A stretch of DNA of 64,000 nt from Chitinophaga silvisoli (GCF_003412465.1 NZ_QTJV01000007.1:310001-374000), one strand, 5' to 3'. Shown: positions 54,410-63,686, counted from the stretch's first letter. Numbers and translations are program-made. Notes: a model not told the origin generated them from the sequence alone.

Positions 54410-55321
54410 TTATTTATTCTCCGGATTAGCCACTGGCAAAACTTTCCGCGCAGCCATCTTTTTATAGCCAAATACCCCTGCAATCGCCAACAAAATAAAA
54501 GGCCAAAGCTGCAAAAAGAATAAAAACACATTCCGCAGAGCTGTTGTACCTGTACTCAAAGCAGTCAGCAGCTCTGTTCCAAACCCAGCCCTGATCACAC
54601 TTTCAGGATTTACTACTACCTGCACATCCGCTTGTTGTGACTGAGATAACTTCACAGTCAAAGTTGCATAATTCGCATCATCAAGAATAGCAAAGTTGGC
54701 AACTTTACGATCAATCTTTTCATCTTTTTTATTGTCCTGGTAAGCTGCCGTCTGCAATGGATCTGATTTTTTTGTTACAGCTACGGGAGTTACCGGCTCT
54801 TCATTCTTCATGAAATTCTTTAGGTATTCCAGTGTCTTATCATCATCTCTCAAAGTTCGCGTACTCACGAAAGTAGCGACATTATTAAGAGAGCTTACCA
54901 GTGAATCCAGCTTCTCAGCGGGTACTTTCAGCGTCAGGTTGGCGATGGCGGTGTAGAGTTGCACATGCTTCATAGAATCACCTTTATAGGGGATATCCTG
55001 TGCAGCCCCCATTTCGTTGGAGAGTGTGCTTTCGACCACATAGCCATCAAATCCTTTTGTGACACGTTCAAGTGTGGTAGCGGCATTAAACACGTTGGCT
55101 ACACGAACATTGATATCAGCAGTTCTAACATGTTTTCGTGCAGGGGAGTTGAGTGCGGGAACTTCTTCGCCTGCCTGGGCTGCGGATGCTAAAGCTTTAG
55201 AGTATGAATTGGATTGTTCGGATGCGACAGCACTGTCAAGGGTGCTTTCATAACTGGAGTTTCCTGCGGAGCAGGCATAGAGGGTCATGGCGGGGACCAC
55301 CAGGTAACAATAAGGACGCAT
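54410..55321 (-). CDS. DUF4349 lipoprotein
   Basis: A 303-residue protein with a lipobox (AMTLYACSAG, Cys about 17), an extracytoplasmic region with the DUF4349 pattern (RTADINVRVANVFNAATTLERVTKGFDGYVVEST; a helical pair at about 140-200) and one C-terminal membrane segment (LQLWPFILLAIAGVFGYKK). DUF4349 proteins are membrane-anchored with unknown function. Its promoter must lie in or next to the tandem-repeat block upstream. Confidence 0.85.
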   Translation of the reverse strand: MRPYCYLVVPAMTLYACSAGNSSYESTLDSAVASEQSNSYSKALASAAQAGEEVPALNSPARKHVRTADINVRVANVFNAATTLERVTKGFDGYVVESTLSNEMGAAQDIPYKGDSMKHVQLYTAIANLTLKVPAEKLDSLVSSLNNVATFVSTRTLRDDDKTLEYLKNFMKNEEPVTPVAVTKKSDPLQTAAYQDNKKDEKIDRKVANFAILDDANYATLTVKLSQSQQADVQVVVNPESVIRAGFGTELLTALSTGTTALRNVFLFFLQLWPFILLAIAGVFGYKKMAARKVLPVANPENK

Positions 55322-55360
55322 AAGAGTTTGTTTTTGTTTAGAGAGTGTTTTTTAGCGATT

Positions 55361-55546
55361 GTATTCCTTTAAAATTCTGTATTCTGTAAAGAGTTTGTAT
55401 TCTTTAAAGAGTTTGTATTCTTTAAAGAGTTTGTATTCTTTAAAGAGTTTGTATTCTTTAAAGAGCTTGTATTCTTTTAAAGAGTGTGTTTCCCTTTAAA
55501 GAGTGTTCCCTTTAAGAGTATGTTTTACTTTAAGAGTGTGTTTTCT
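55361..55546. repeat. 18-bp tandem repeat array in a divergent promoter region
   Basis: At least four to five near-identical 18-base units of AAAGAGTTTGTATTCTTT (about 55388-55475), with degraded units on both sides (GTATTCCTTTAAAATTCT to the left; TTTAAAGAGTGTGTT, TTTAAGAGTATG and TTTAAGAGTGTG to the right). It fills most of the 349-base gap between the DUF4349 gene and the divergent small secreted protein. Units are contiguous, with no spacers. Confidence 0.9.
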
Positions 55547-55670
55547 TTTTATACCAGGAAATGTGAAAAGGTAACCTCCGGAGAAAAGTTTAAAAAATGT
55601 TAAATTGGATTCGATACCTTAGGTTCGTTAGATTATAGGTTCGTAAGGTTTAAAATTAAAACCCATTCAG

Positions 55671-56108
55671 ATGAAGTATTTATTATTACCATTGTTCACC
55701 TTATGCTGTAGTATCACGTTTGGACAGAACCTGGAAGATGCGCCTTTTAAAGGGGCTAATAAGGTTTTGGCAGCTTATTCCATGCAGGGTGATGAATTGT
55801 TTTCTTATTTATGCCAGCAGTTACTTGATAATGGTTATACACCGGATAAGATGAACAGGGAGTTTCATTTTATAACGACGGAGGAGAAGAATAAGGAGAG
55901 TATGGTGTATGTGATGAGGATATATATTAAAGGGGATATTGTGGAGTATAGTGCGAGGGAGGCTTCGGCGTATGAGAAGAGTGTGCAGGCAAAGCGTCAG
56001 ACGGAATATGGGCCGAATTTGGGATTGTTTTCGCATAATGCGTGCTTTAATGAGATGGTGGAGTTTATTATGGGGACGAAGCCTCAAAAGGTGCGGTATA
56101 GCAGGTGA
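55671..56108 (+). CDS. small secreted hypothetical protein
   Basis: A 145-residue protein with a clear signal peptide (LLLPLFTLCCSITFGQ). The mature part is about 125 residues, with no motif I recognise (FSYLCQQLLDNGYTPDKM and SMVYVMRIYIKGDIVEYS suggest a small alpha-beta fold). It is followed by its own terminator. Function unknown. Confidence 0.7.
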   Translation: MKYLLLPLFTLCCSITFGQNLEDAPFKGANKVLAAYSMQGDELFSYLCQQLLDNGYTPDKMNREFHFITTEEKNKESMVYVMRIYIKGDIVEYSAREASAYEKSVQAKRQTEYGPNLGLFSHNACFNEMVEFIMGTKPQKVRYSR

Positions 56109-56130
56109 GGAGGTGAAAAAAAATAATTTA

Positions 56131-56168
56131 AAAGGTCAACATCTTGTATAGATGTTGGCCTTTGTTAT
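56131..56168 (+). terminator. terminator after the small secreted protein
   Basis: A 13-bp stem (56131-56143 with 56151-56163, one G-U pair), followed by a T-rich tail. Confidence 0.85.
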
Positions 56169-56191
56169 TTTGTAGGATTTTATTGTCCGCC

Positions 56192-56494
56192 CTGGAAAAG
56201 AAAAATGCTCATTTATCTGGAAGAATTTTATTCAACTTTGATAAAGGTTTCTTTGATAAAGGTTTCGAGACGACTGATAAGAATACTGCGTTATCAAAAG
56301 AGATGAACGAGTAATTTAACCTGCTGCAGGAAAGGGAAAAATTGGCAAAGCAAATGGCTGTTGTAGGGGTGGAATAGCTATTGGGATATTGGCTTCATTA
56401 TTTGGATGATGGTAATGGAAGAATTAGACTGATGATAATGGCAGATTATGATCGTAGCAGAAGGCGAAGTACCCGATGGGATGAAGATGTATAG
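56192..56494 (+). pseudogene. possible decayed small gene
   Basis: A frame of 101 codons reads as protein-like sequence (LEKKNAHLSGRILFNFDKG, LLQEREKLAKQMAVVGVE, MADYDRSRRRSTRWDEDV) but is broken by stops at 56312 and 56375. It contains a perfect 15-base tandem duplication (56237-56251 and 56252-56266), which repeats DKGFF in frame. No start or family is identifiable; it may also be non-coding. Confidence 0.3.
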
Positions 56495-56770
56495 TGATAA
56501 TTCTTTTAATTCTATTTAACATAATATAAATTATAGGTTAAATAAGGATAATGGAAATAATCCAACTATAAGTACATCAAAGGTCCAAAATTATATCAAC
56601 GAGCTGCGACCAACCGTTTAAATAAAATTCTGAGTCAGGGATTTTAACTGGTTTACATTTGCCGCGCGTGACGAAATATTTTCCTTGCGACGAAATGTTT
56701 ACTGCGTGAAGAATTATGTTACGTGAAGAATTATGCTGCGTGAAGATATTATTGTACCATAACAGGCTTA
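56495..56770. other. AT-rich stretch with short tandem repeats
   Basis: No credible gene. Near 56705-56745 the unit GTGAAGAATTATG occurs in tandem twice with a 17-base period plus a partial third copy (GTGAAGATATT), preceded by two GACGAAAT(A/G)TTT copies at about 56670-56700. Confidence 0.5.
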
Positions 56771-56872
56771 TTGCAGTGTAAAGAAATCATTGTTTCACGA
56801 CAATATCTTCTTGCCAGACAATTTATTCGTCCCAAAAAGCACTTGCTATTATGTGCATTCAAATTATTAAGT

Positions 56873-57412
56873 ATGAAAAAGATCTTGTGTATTTCCGGGA
56901 GCCTGCGCCCAACTTCTACAAATACAAACATTTTAAAATCCATCCCACATTTAACTAAATGGCCGGACCTTTCGTTTTCTCTATACGAAGGCTTAGACCA
57001 ATTGCCTTATTTCAGCCCTGAGCTGGATTACGAAGGTGCTACACCATCCGCCAGTGTAGCGGATCTGCGCGCGCAGCTCAAAACCGCCGATGCGGTTATT
57101 GTATGCACTCCCGAATATGCTTTCGGCGTACCAGGCGTACTTAAAAATGCATTGGACTGGATTGTTTCAAGCGGAGAATTTGTAAATAAACCTACTGCCG
57201 TTATCAGTGCTTCACCCATGATGACTGGCGGTGATAAAGCCAATGCATCCCTGGTTCAAACATTGAAAGTAATGACGGCAGCAATTACGGATGATCGGAT
57301 CCTGATTATACCCACCATACGTACGAAAATCGATGCTACAGGGAATATTATCGACGAGGCATTGAAAAAAGAATTAATTAAAATTGTGGATAGTTTGAAT
57401 TCTTCTATTTAA
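56873..57412 (+). CDS. NADPH-dependent FMN reductase / NAD(P)H-dependent oxidoreductase
   Basis: A 179-residue flavodoxin-like enzyme from the ATG at 56873, giving the usual MKKILCISGSLRPTSTNTNI start; the frame extends upstream without such a signature. The FMN phosphate loop is GSLRPTSTNT, and VIVCTPEYAFGVPGVLKNALDWIVSSGEF is the family hallmark. It reduces FMN, quinones or similar acceptors with NAD(P)H in the cytoplasm. The last codons (SLNSSI then stop) are themselves made of the repeat unit that continues into the intergenic region. Confidence 0.88.
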   Translation: MKKILCISGSLRPTSTNTNILKSIPHLTKWPDLSFSLYEGLDQLPYFSPELDYEGATPSASVADLRAQLKTADAVIVCTPEYAFGVPGVLKNALDWIVSSGEFVNKPTAVISASPMMTGGDKANASLVQTLKVMTAAITDDRILIIPTIRTKIDATGNIIDEALKKELIKIVDSLNSSI

Positions 57413-57560
57413 ATTCTCCTATTATTTAAATTCTTTTATTAGAAGATTCATATTAAATTCTTCTATTTGAATTCTTCTTTTTAGTTTCTCCGATTTAAAT
57501 AGAAAAATTAAAATCTCCTATTTAAATCCCCCTATCTTATTCTCCTATTTGAAAATGGAA
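57395..57560. repeat. degenerate ATTTAAATTCTTCT repeat array
   Basis: About eight imperfect copies of a 14 to 20-base unit such as TTCTCCTATTTAAAT. The array begins inside the last codons of the FMN reductase gene and runs into the 335-base gap before the convergent barrel gene. The remainder of the gap to 57747 is AT-rich and without features. Confidence 0.6.
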
Positions 57561-57747
57561 AAATGAAAATTCAAATATTTAATTATCCCGCCAGCAAAAA
57601 AAAATTCCAATTCAGATAAATTAAAACAAAACCATTTTAATCCACCTGAATTGGAATTCATAAAAACATAAATAACCTTTTATCAAAAGCCTTTCATAAA
57701 TCCCCTTCAACAAAAACTTTCATAAAAAAAACTCACATCCCACTCCA

Positions 57748-58755
57748 CTAAAACCTCCATCTCAACCCAACATTCGCGCCCAAGCCACCAATATTAATAT
57801 AAGACTTCAAATCATTCGATGGCTTATCATTATCCTTATAAGTCACCGTCGCGCCACTCTGACTCACCGGTGTATTAGAATTCTGATCCAGCGTAGACTG
57901 ATACTCAGTATGCCTTTCTGCCGTAGACAAATCACTCAGCCCGCGATGCTGCGTTGCAATCGTCTGACCCGTAGTCGCACTTACAATATTCGTCGTCTCA
58001 TCATACGCAGTCACCTCTTTCTTCTTACTACGTACCGGAATATTCCTATACTCCGTCTCTACGAAAACATCCAGTTTCGCCGCCACCAGAAAGACAATAC
58101 CGAATGCTCCCTGGAATCCAACTGTCACATTCGGATCCACCCGCTCATCGCGCGAAATAGTCGTCTGGGTTATCGCCGGCGAACCACCTACTACCGCAGA
58201 ACCTGTCTGGTTCGCATCCGTATGGATCTTCAACTCACCCCATAAAGGTACTACCAACCCCACCCGTACATAAGGATCCACACCAGCAAAACCAGGATGA
58301 ATCACTACTGCCGGTGCAAAATCAATCGCATTTACAAAGCCATGCGATTCAATTTTACCCAGCACTGTACTGGAACCAGCCAGTACCGTTACCTCACGGG
58401 TCATGAGATTTTTCTTGCTGTGATAATAATTGAACGCTGCTTCCACAGCGATGTAATGATTAATATTCCAGCCGAAGGAGAGGCCTCCCCTGCTGCCAGC
58501 ACCATACGATCCCGTCAGGACCTTTTCCGAAATAGTACTTGTCGTTCCGGTCGTGGAGTTGTACTGTTTCTGCTCATCATGCGGCTCATAAGGACCTACT
58601 TTGGGAAACTCACCAGGAAAAACACTGAAGAAATACCCACCGGCTACTTTGACATAAAATTTAGAGGACGCTGTTATTTTCTGGTCTTGCGCGTGTAATG
58701 TGTACGAGCTTGCTACCGTCAGAAATAACGTGGTAAACAGGGTTAAGTTTTTCAT
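57748..58755 (-). CDS. outer-membrane beta-barrel protein
   Basis: A 335-residue protein with a signal peptide (LFTTLFLTVASSYTLHAQ) and alternating strands typical of porin-like barrels (FYVKVAGGYFFSVFPG, YIAVEAAFNYYHSKK, VDPYVRVGLVVPLWGELKI), ending LGANVGLRWRF with the C-terminal aromatic residue used by the barrel assembly machinery. No specific family or ligand is apparent. Confidence 0.82.
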   Translation of the reverse strand: MKNLTLFTTLFLTVASSYTLHAQDQKITASSKFYVKVAGGYFFSVFPGEFPKVGPYEPHDEQKQYNSTTGTTSTISEKVLTGSYGAGSRGGLSFGWNINHYIAVEAAFNYYHSKKNLMTREVTVLAGSSTVLGKIESHGFVNAIDFAPAVVIHPGFAGVDPYVRVGLVVPLWGELKIHTDANQTGSAVVGGSPAITQTTISRDERVDPNVTVGFQGAFGIVFLVAAKLDVFVETEYRNIPVRSKKKEVTAYDETTNIVSATTGQTIATQHRGLSDLSTAERHTEYQSTLDQNSNTPVSQSGATVTYKDNDKPSNDLKSYINIGGLGANVGLRWRF

Positions 58756-58918
58756 TTTAGTGGAACAATTTGGGTGAAAACTAACGTGTTTTATGAATAT
58801 AACGAATTTATCCGAAATAAGAAATAATCATATATAGATTATTCTAAAATTGAGTAGGGGAGCTGAATGATCAAAAAATCAAGAGAGAAAATTTAAATAA
58901 GATGAAAAAAGATGACGT

Positions 58919-58965
58919 AAAAAAAAAAAGCCACTTCAAAGCCTTACTGACCTCAAAGTGACCTT
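58919..58965 (-). terminator. probable terminator downstream of the BamA/TamA-family gene
   Basis: On the minus strand GGTCACTTTGAG and CTTTGAAGTGGC form an imperfect stem running into nine or more T. It is about 180 bases past the stop at 59145. Confidence 0.6.
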
Positions 58966-59144
58966 TCTATCTATTCTAACTTTAAAAAAGAATCAAAATA
59001 AACTACAAAAATTTCCAAAACCACCCCTTTCAAATCTTCCCTTTCAAACCCTCCCTGTCAACCAATTCCTTTAATACTTTCCCGACCAACACTTCCCTTT
59101 CAAACCCTCTCTCCGAATCCCGCCTTCAAACCTCCCCATCCAAT
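58966..59144. repeat. C/T-rich degenerate repeats
   Basis: CCCTTTCAAA(T/C)C(T/C)TCC-like units recur at about 59025, 59040, 59094 and 59130 on a pyrimidine-rich background. Together with the stretch from 58756 this is a 389-base gap with no credible gene. Confidence 0.5.
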
Positions 59145-60335
59145 CTAAAACGCCTCCGCCAGCGACAAATACAACCCCGACTGCCGCTCCTCTCCTGTCC
59201 TCTTCTCACCCCACGCATAATCCACCCTGATCGTCAACTTACTCCCCTCATCATAAAACCACCTCACACCCATCCCATACGCCGGCTTAAAATGATCCAT
59301 CCCAAAATCATGATTATTAAACACCGCCCCCGTCGCACCAAACGCCGCCAGCGCAAACTTAGGCTGCATATGCAAAAACCAGATATTAACCGGAATCTTC
59401 GGATCCAAAAAATACCGATACTCCGCCTGGAATGCCAAATAATTCTGATCCCTATACCTCCCCGTATAATACGCCCGCATCATCAGGTCATTCCCCATCT
59501 CCGGCAACAAATAAAACGGCAACACACTCCCCTGCAAAGAATTAAACAACCCATTCACCCCCAGCGTACTCTTTCGTGATATCGGCACAAAATGCTTCGC
59601 CTGCGCATCTATCTTCCACAACGTCTGCTTACTCAAAAACGCCGGCGCATACGCCACATTCAACCGCACCCAGGAACCCGTATGCGTATAGTTCTGATTA
59701 TCCCTGTTATCAAAAATCCCCGTCGCACCAATAAACGTCACATACCCACCATCCTTATCCGCCAACGCCATCCCGGGATAAACCCCCTTGCTCTCATTCG
59801 CCTCATATGCATCATGCTGGTACTGCAACGACAACCCCGCATAAAAACGCCCACTCAATCGCTTCTCCCCTTCCAACACCACTTTATACCGCTGATTGCC
59901 CAACAATGTTCCATCAGCCTTACGCGTTGTATCCCCAACTCCATAAAAATAAATCGGGAAATCATGATAACGGAGACTACTCTTAAAATGATAATTATTA
60001 TGATCCGTCCAGAAATCCGTCTTCAACTCTATCTTATACTGACTCTTGGTCGTCAGCGATGGAATCAGACTGATAGTCGAATTACGGAGCACAGGATCAT
60101 TCTTGTCCGTATAAAATGAATACAACATAGCCGCCCCTATTTCCAATCCCTTCTCTGGTGAATACCCCAATACCGGCAATGGGAAAAAACTCTTCTTATG
60201 AACTATTGTCGAATCATTAATTTTTACCGCTGTAGTATCTTTTATGACAATGGCCTTGTCATCCTGCGCTTTCAGGGATCCACATAACAACAGTAATATA
60301 GCCGTACCAGAGAGTAAACGTGTCTTTAATATCAT
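59145..60335 (-). CDS. BamA/TamA-family outer-membrane protein
   Basis: A 396-residue Omp85-type barrel with signal peptide (LLSGTAILLLLCGSLKAQ). The family pattern FPLPVLGYSPEKGLEIGAAMLY opens the barrel, and the GATGIFDNRDNQNYTHTGSWV segment resembles the conserved Omp85 region DNRD; the C-terminus is LYLSLAEAF. It lacks POTRA domains, so it is a barrel-only member, common in Bacteroidota and of unknown role. It sits two bases after the Rdx-family gene and is probably cotranscribed with it. Confidence 0.85.
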   Translation of the reverse strand: MILKTRLLSGTAILLLLCGSLKAQDDKAIVIKDTTAVKINDSTIVHKKSFFPLPVLGYSPEKGLEIGAAMLYSFYTDKNDPVLRNSTISLIPSLTTKSQYKIELKTDFWTDHNNYHFKSSLRYHDFPIYFYGVGDTTRKADGTLLGNQRYKVVLEGEKRLSGRFYAGLSLQYQHDAYEANESKGVYPGMALADKDGGYVTFIGATGIFDNRDNQNYTHTGSWVRLNVAYAPAFLSKQTLWKIDAQAKHFVPISRKSTLGVNGLFNSLQGSVLPFYLLPEMGNDLMMRAYYTGRYRDQNYLAFQAEYRYFLDPKIPVNIWFLHMQPKFALAAFGATGAVFNNHDFGMDHFKPAYGMGVRWFYDEGSKLTIRVDYAWGEKRTGEERQSGLYLSLAEAF

Positions 60336-60336
60336 C

Positions 60337-60615
60337 TTATTTTCTATCTGAGTGACCCAGGCTTTTCTCCGGAGCTACCTTATCTCTAATTTGTTGCTTA
60401 ACTTCTTTAATTTCAGGAAAATGTCCAATCACCTTACGGTCCATCAGGATCTCATCATTCACATAAATTATATAACTACCGCCCACTGCACTGGGTTTAA
60501 GGGTTACACCTTCCAGTTCTTCTGCAAAAGTGGTCAGTAATTCCTGCGCCATCCAGGCTGCTCTCATAAGCCACCCACATTTGGGGCAATATTCTATGGT
60601 AACTGTCGGTTTCAT
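60337..60615 (-). CDS. Rdx/SelW-family thioredoxin-like protein
   Basis: A 92-residue protein from the ATG at 60615; the frame extends 23 codons further without family sequence. It has the redox motif CxxC (EYCPKCGWLMRA) at the N-terminus, as in SelW/SelT/SelH proteins with cysteine in place of selenocysteine, followed by GSYIIYVNDEILMDRKVIGHFPEIKEVKQ. It probably takes part in thiol redox chemistry in the cytoplasm; its partner is unknown. Confidence 0.85.
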   Translation of the reverse strand: MKPTVTIEYCPKCGWLMRAAWMAQELLTTFAEELEGVTLKPSAVGGSYIIYVNDEILMDRKVIGHFPEIKEVKQQIRDKVAPEKSLGHSDRK

Positions 60616-60716
60616 GGGGTGAAAGTTACAACGATTCCAGTAAATATACTTTGCATCAATATTTTTTATAATTTTATGCAGCATTCAGGTTACCCTAATA
60701 ATTATTTGTGCCGACA

Positions 60717-62744
60717 ATGAACACTTACTGGCAGAGAAGGAATTCTGCCTTTTACACCGTATTGATATTGATGCTGACGTTGTTCTTTACGAAGCCGGTG
60801 GCATGTGATGCGCAGTCGCAAGTGACTGATAGTCTGACAAAAGTGCTGGCAGCCCACCCCTCAAAAGATACCATACGTGTCAACATTCTCAATCAATTAA
60901 GCCGTTTTCTCTTTACCCAGGTTCCTTCCCTGACAGAGACTTACGCAAAAGAAGCTTTCCATATCAGCGATAGCCTGTACTATCTGCCTGGTAAAATGTG
61001 GGCTACCCGCAACCTTGCCCTGGCCGAGAATGCGAAAGGCAATCTCGAAAAACAGACTGACCTGACCCTGGAAGCCCTGAAACTGGCCGAACAACTTAAA
61101 GATCTGAAAGCCACAGGCGTCCTCAACGCGGACCTGGGCAATATCTTTATCGAACAGCAGCAACCCAGGCAAGGCCTTATCTACCAAAAGAAAGCCCTGG
61201 CTATCAAACAACGCGGTAATGATCAGGCCGAAATCGGGAAAACCCTGAACGGAATCGGTACCAGTTATATGGTGCTCAAAGAATGGGACTCCGCCCTCCA
61301 CTTCCTCTATGCTTCCGAAAGGATTAAGCTCGCCCTCAACGATCACCGGGGATTGGCATACGCCTATGAAAACATCGGGACAGTACTCTCCGTAAAAGGA
61401 CGTTACAAGGAAGCACTTCGCTATCATACCATGTCGTCACAATTTTATAAGGAGTCTGACAATGTGCAGGGTGTCGTCAAATCCTACCTCAACCTCGCAC
61501 AAACCCATACCTTCTTAAAAGATTTTGCCGCCGCAGAAGAAGACCTGCAAAACGCCAGGCGCCTGAATAAGAATATGCAGAATGCCCGTAATGAAATGAT
61601 CTATTACAGGTACCGGGCAATGCTGGACTCTGCCAGGGGAAATTATGCACAGGCATTGGAGAATTTTAAAGAATTTCAGGCTCTGAGCGAAGAAGTTTTT
61701 AGTACCGAGAAGTCAAAATTCATCGCAAATTCCAGGGAGAAATATGAGTCCGAAAAGAAGCAGCATGAAAATGAATTGCTGAAGAAAGAACAGCTCCTGC
61801 ACTTAGCGACTATACGACAACAAAAGATCTTCGTGTTCTTTTGTATCGGGATGTTCATAGCCCTGGCCACCGTCACTGTATTACTCTATCGCGTATTCAA
61901 ACGACAACAGGAACTGTATAGCCAGTTAAATAGCCGCAACCGCCGCGTTCAACAACAGAACCAGATCATCATGGACCAGAATGCAGCCCTGGAAAGCGGC
62001 AACCAGGTGAAGGACAAAATCTTCTCCGTAATTTCACATGACCTGCGTGCCCCCCTGGGCATCCTGGAAGGAATGCTGTTTTTGCTGAGAGATGAAAAGA
62101 TGACGCAGGAACAGTTCAATATGTTCGTAGATGAATTGTGGAGAGATGTGAAAAATACCTCCTCCATGATGGACAACCTCTTGCAGTGGGCCAATAGCCA
62201 GATGAAAGGCATCCGGGTAATGGCAGATGACTTTAATATCACTGCTTTGCTGGATAGTGAATTTGAATTGCTGCAGACACTGGCAAGACAAAAAGAGATT
62301 CAATTAAATCACCTGCTGCCACCAGTGATCCATGTGTATGCCGATAAGGATATGATCCGCATGGTACTGCGCAACCTGGTGAGTAATGCGATTAAGTTTA
62401 CGCCAAAGAAGGGGGTAATTACAGTGGATTACAAACTGATGCCTGATAAGGTGGAGATCATGGTGAAAGATAATGGGGTGGGAATTCCTTTGGAAGATCA
62501 GTCAAAGGTATTCTCGAATATCTACTATTCTACAACAGGTACACAGAATGAGAAAGGTTGTGGATTGGGATTACCCTTGTCCAAAGATTTTATTCAATTG
62601 AATAATGGGCAGATCTGGTTTCATAGCTTTAAAGATAAAGGAACGAGCTTCCACTTTACGCTGCCATTGTCAGAAGATGAAGAAACGACCAGTGCGCATG
62701 GCATGACGATTATATTGCAAACTTCAAGAGATTATTCGCATTAA
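60717..62744 (+). CDS. TPR-containing sensor histidine kinase
   Basis: A 675-residue protein from the ATG at 60717 (a GTG at 60708 is possible). It has a signal or first membrane segment (FYTVLILMLTLFFTKPVACDAQ), then about six tetratricopeptide repeats (80-330), a coiled stretch, a membrane segment (about 385-405, IFVFFCIGMFIALATVTVLLY), a HisKA domain with SVISHDLRAPLGILEGM, and a HATPase (NLVSNAIKFTPKKG, CGLGLPLSKDF). There is no receiver or output domain. TPR sensor kinases of this plan are frequent in Bacteroidota; the signal is not known. Confidence 0.9.
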   Translation: MNTYWQRRNSAFYTVLILMLTLFFTKPVACDAQSQVTDSLTKVLAAHPSKDTIRVNILNQLSRFLFTQVPSLTETYAKEAFHISDSLYYLPGKMWATRNLALAENAKGNLEKQTDLTLEALKLAEQLKDLKATGVLNADLGNIFIEQQQPRQGLIYQKKALAIKQRGNDQAEIGKTLNGIGTSYMVLKEWDSALHFLYASERIKLALNDHRGLAYAYENIGTVLSVKGRYKEALRYHTMSSQFYKESDNVQGVVKSYLNLAQTHTFLKDFAAAEEDLQNARRLNKNMQNARNEMIYYRYRAMLDSARGNYAQALENFKEFQALSEEVFSTEKSKFIANSREKYESEKKQHENELLKKEQLLHLATIRQQKIFVFFCIGMFIALATVTVLLYRVFKRQQELYSQLNSRNRRVQQQNQIIMDQNAALESGNQVKDKIFSVISHDLRAPLGILEGMLFLLRDEKMTQEQFNMFVDELWRDVKNTSSMMDNLLQWANSQMKGIRVMADDFNITALLDSEFELLQTLARQKEIQLNHLLPPVIHVYADKDMIRMVLRNLVSNAIKFTPKKGVITVDYKLMPDKVEIMVKDNGVGIPLEDQSKVFSNIYYSTTGTQNEKGCGLGLPLSKDFIQLNNGQIWFHSFKDKGTSFHFTLPLSEDEETTSAHGMTIILQTSRDYSH

Positions 62745-62759
62745 TAAAAAAGGAATTAC

Positions 62760-62802
62760 AAAAAAAAGAGCTTGTATCATAAGTAATACAAGCTCTTTTT
62801 TC
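62760..62802. terminator. bidirectional terminator
   Basis: An 11-bp stem (62767-62777 with 62786-62796), with A-run before and T-run after, between convergent genes. Confidence 0.88.
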
Positions 62803-62819
62803 CGAAAATATTTACGTTT

Positions 62820-63686
62820 CTATAAATTCGTGGCATTGAAGGTATCTCCCTGTTTGATATCCCCCGTTTCAAATCCCTTCTTAAACCATCTCATGCGTTG
62901 TGCGGACGTACCATGTGTAAATGCATCCGGCACTACCCTGCCATTCGCCGCTTCCTGTAGTTTATCATCCCCCACTGCACTGGCTGCATTCAACGCCTCT
63001 TCTATATCTCCCGGATCCAGGATATTATCCATTCGCTGTGCATGGTGTGCCCATACACCAGCCAGGAAATCAGCCTGCAGTTCGAGTTTTACTGAGAGTT
63101 TATTATATTCCGTTTCGCTCAGCTGCGAACGCATCGCCTGCACTTTCCGGCTTATACCCAGCAGGTTCTGGATATGATGACCCACCTCATGAGCGATGAC
63201 ATATGCTTTGGAAAAATCGCCGACTACCTTAAACCGTTGTTCCATTTCCTGGAAGAAAGACAGGTCAAGATAAACCCGGTCATCTGCAGGACAATAGAAC
63301 GGGCCCATAGCTGATTGAGCGGTACCGCAACCAGACTGGTCTACATCGGTGAACAGGACCATTTTAGGCGCTTCGTACTCTTTGTTCATTTCTTTGAACA
63401 ATGCTGTCCATACATCTTCAGTATTTGCAAGGACAGATGATGCAAAGCGCGCTTCCTCATCACTGGCATTGGTGACAGTCTGGGAAGACTCCTGTGCAGT
63501 GTTACCGCCGGTACTTTGAGATACCTTGCTGAGTAACTGGGTGGGGCTTTGTTTGGTAATGAGTGCCAGTACGACGATGATAATGACGCCGCCGATACCG
63601 AGGTTACGAATACCTCCGCCACCACCTCCACCGCTGCCGCGGCGGTCTTCTACGTTATCGCTGAGTCGTCTGTTTTGCCAACGCAT
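62820..63686 (-). CDS. ypfJ: neutral zinc metallopeptidase, YpfJ/KPN_02809 family
   Basis: A 288-residue protein with an N-terminal Gly-rich basic stretch and one membrane segment (about 31-45, IGGVIIIVVLALITK). The peptidase domain has the zinc motif in VIAHEVGHHIQNLLGI, the downstream ELQADFLAGVWAHHA, and the conserved GPFYCPADDRVYLDLSFF. It matches the family over its whole length. It should be anchored in the inner membrane; the physiological substrate is unknown. Confidence 0.92.
   Translation of the reverse strand: MRWQNRRLSDNVEDRRGSGGGGGGGIRNLGIGGVIIIVVLALITKQSPTQLLSKVSQSTGGNTAQESSQTVTNASDEEARFASSVLANTEDVWTALFKEMNKEYEAPKMVLFTDVDQSGCGTAQSAMGPFYCPADDRVYLDLSFFQEMEQRFKVVGDFSKAYVIAHEVGHHIQNLLGISRKVQAMRSQLSETEYNKLSVKLELQADFLAGVWAHHAQRMDNILDPGDIEEALNAASAVGDDKLQEAANGRVVPDAFTHGTSAQRMRWFKKGFETGDIKQGDTFNATNL

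Noticed and set aside
55388..55475. CRISPR-like array of short repeats
   Set aside because: The units are contiguous with no unique spacers, only 18 bases long, and no cas gene is near; it is a tandem repeat.
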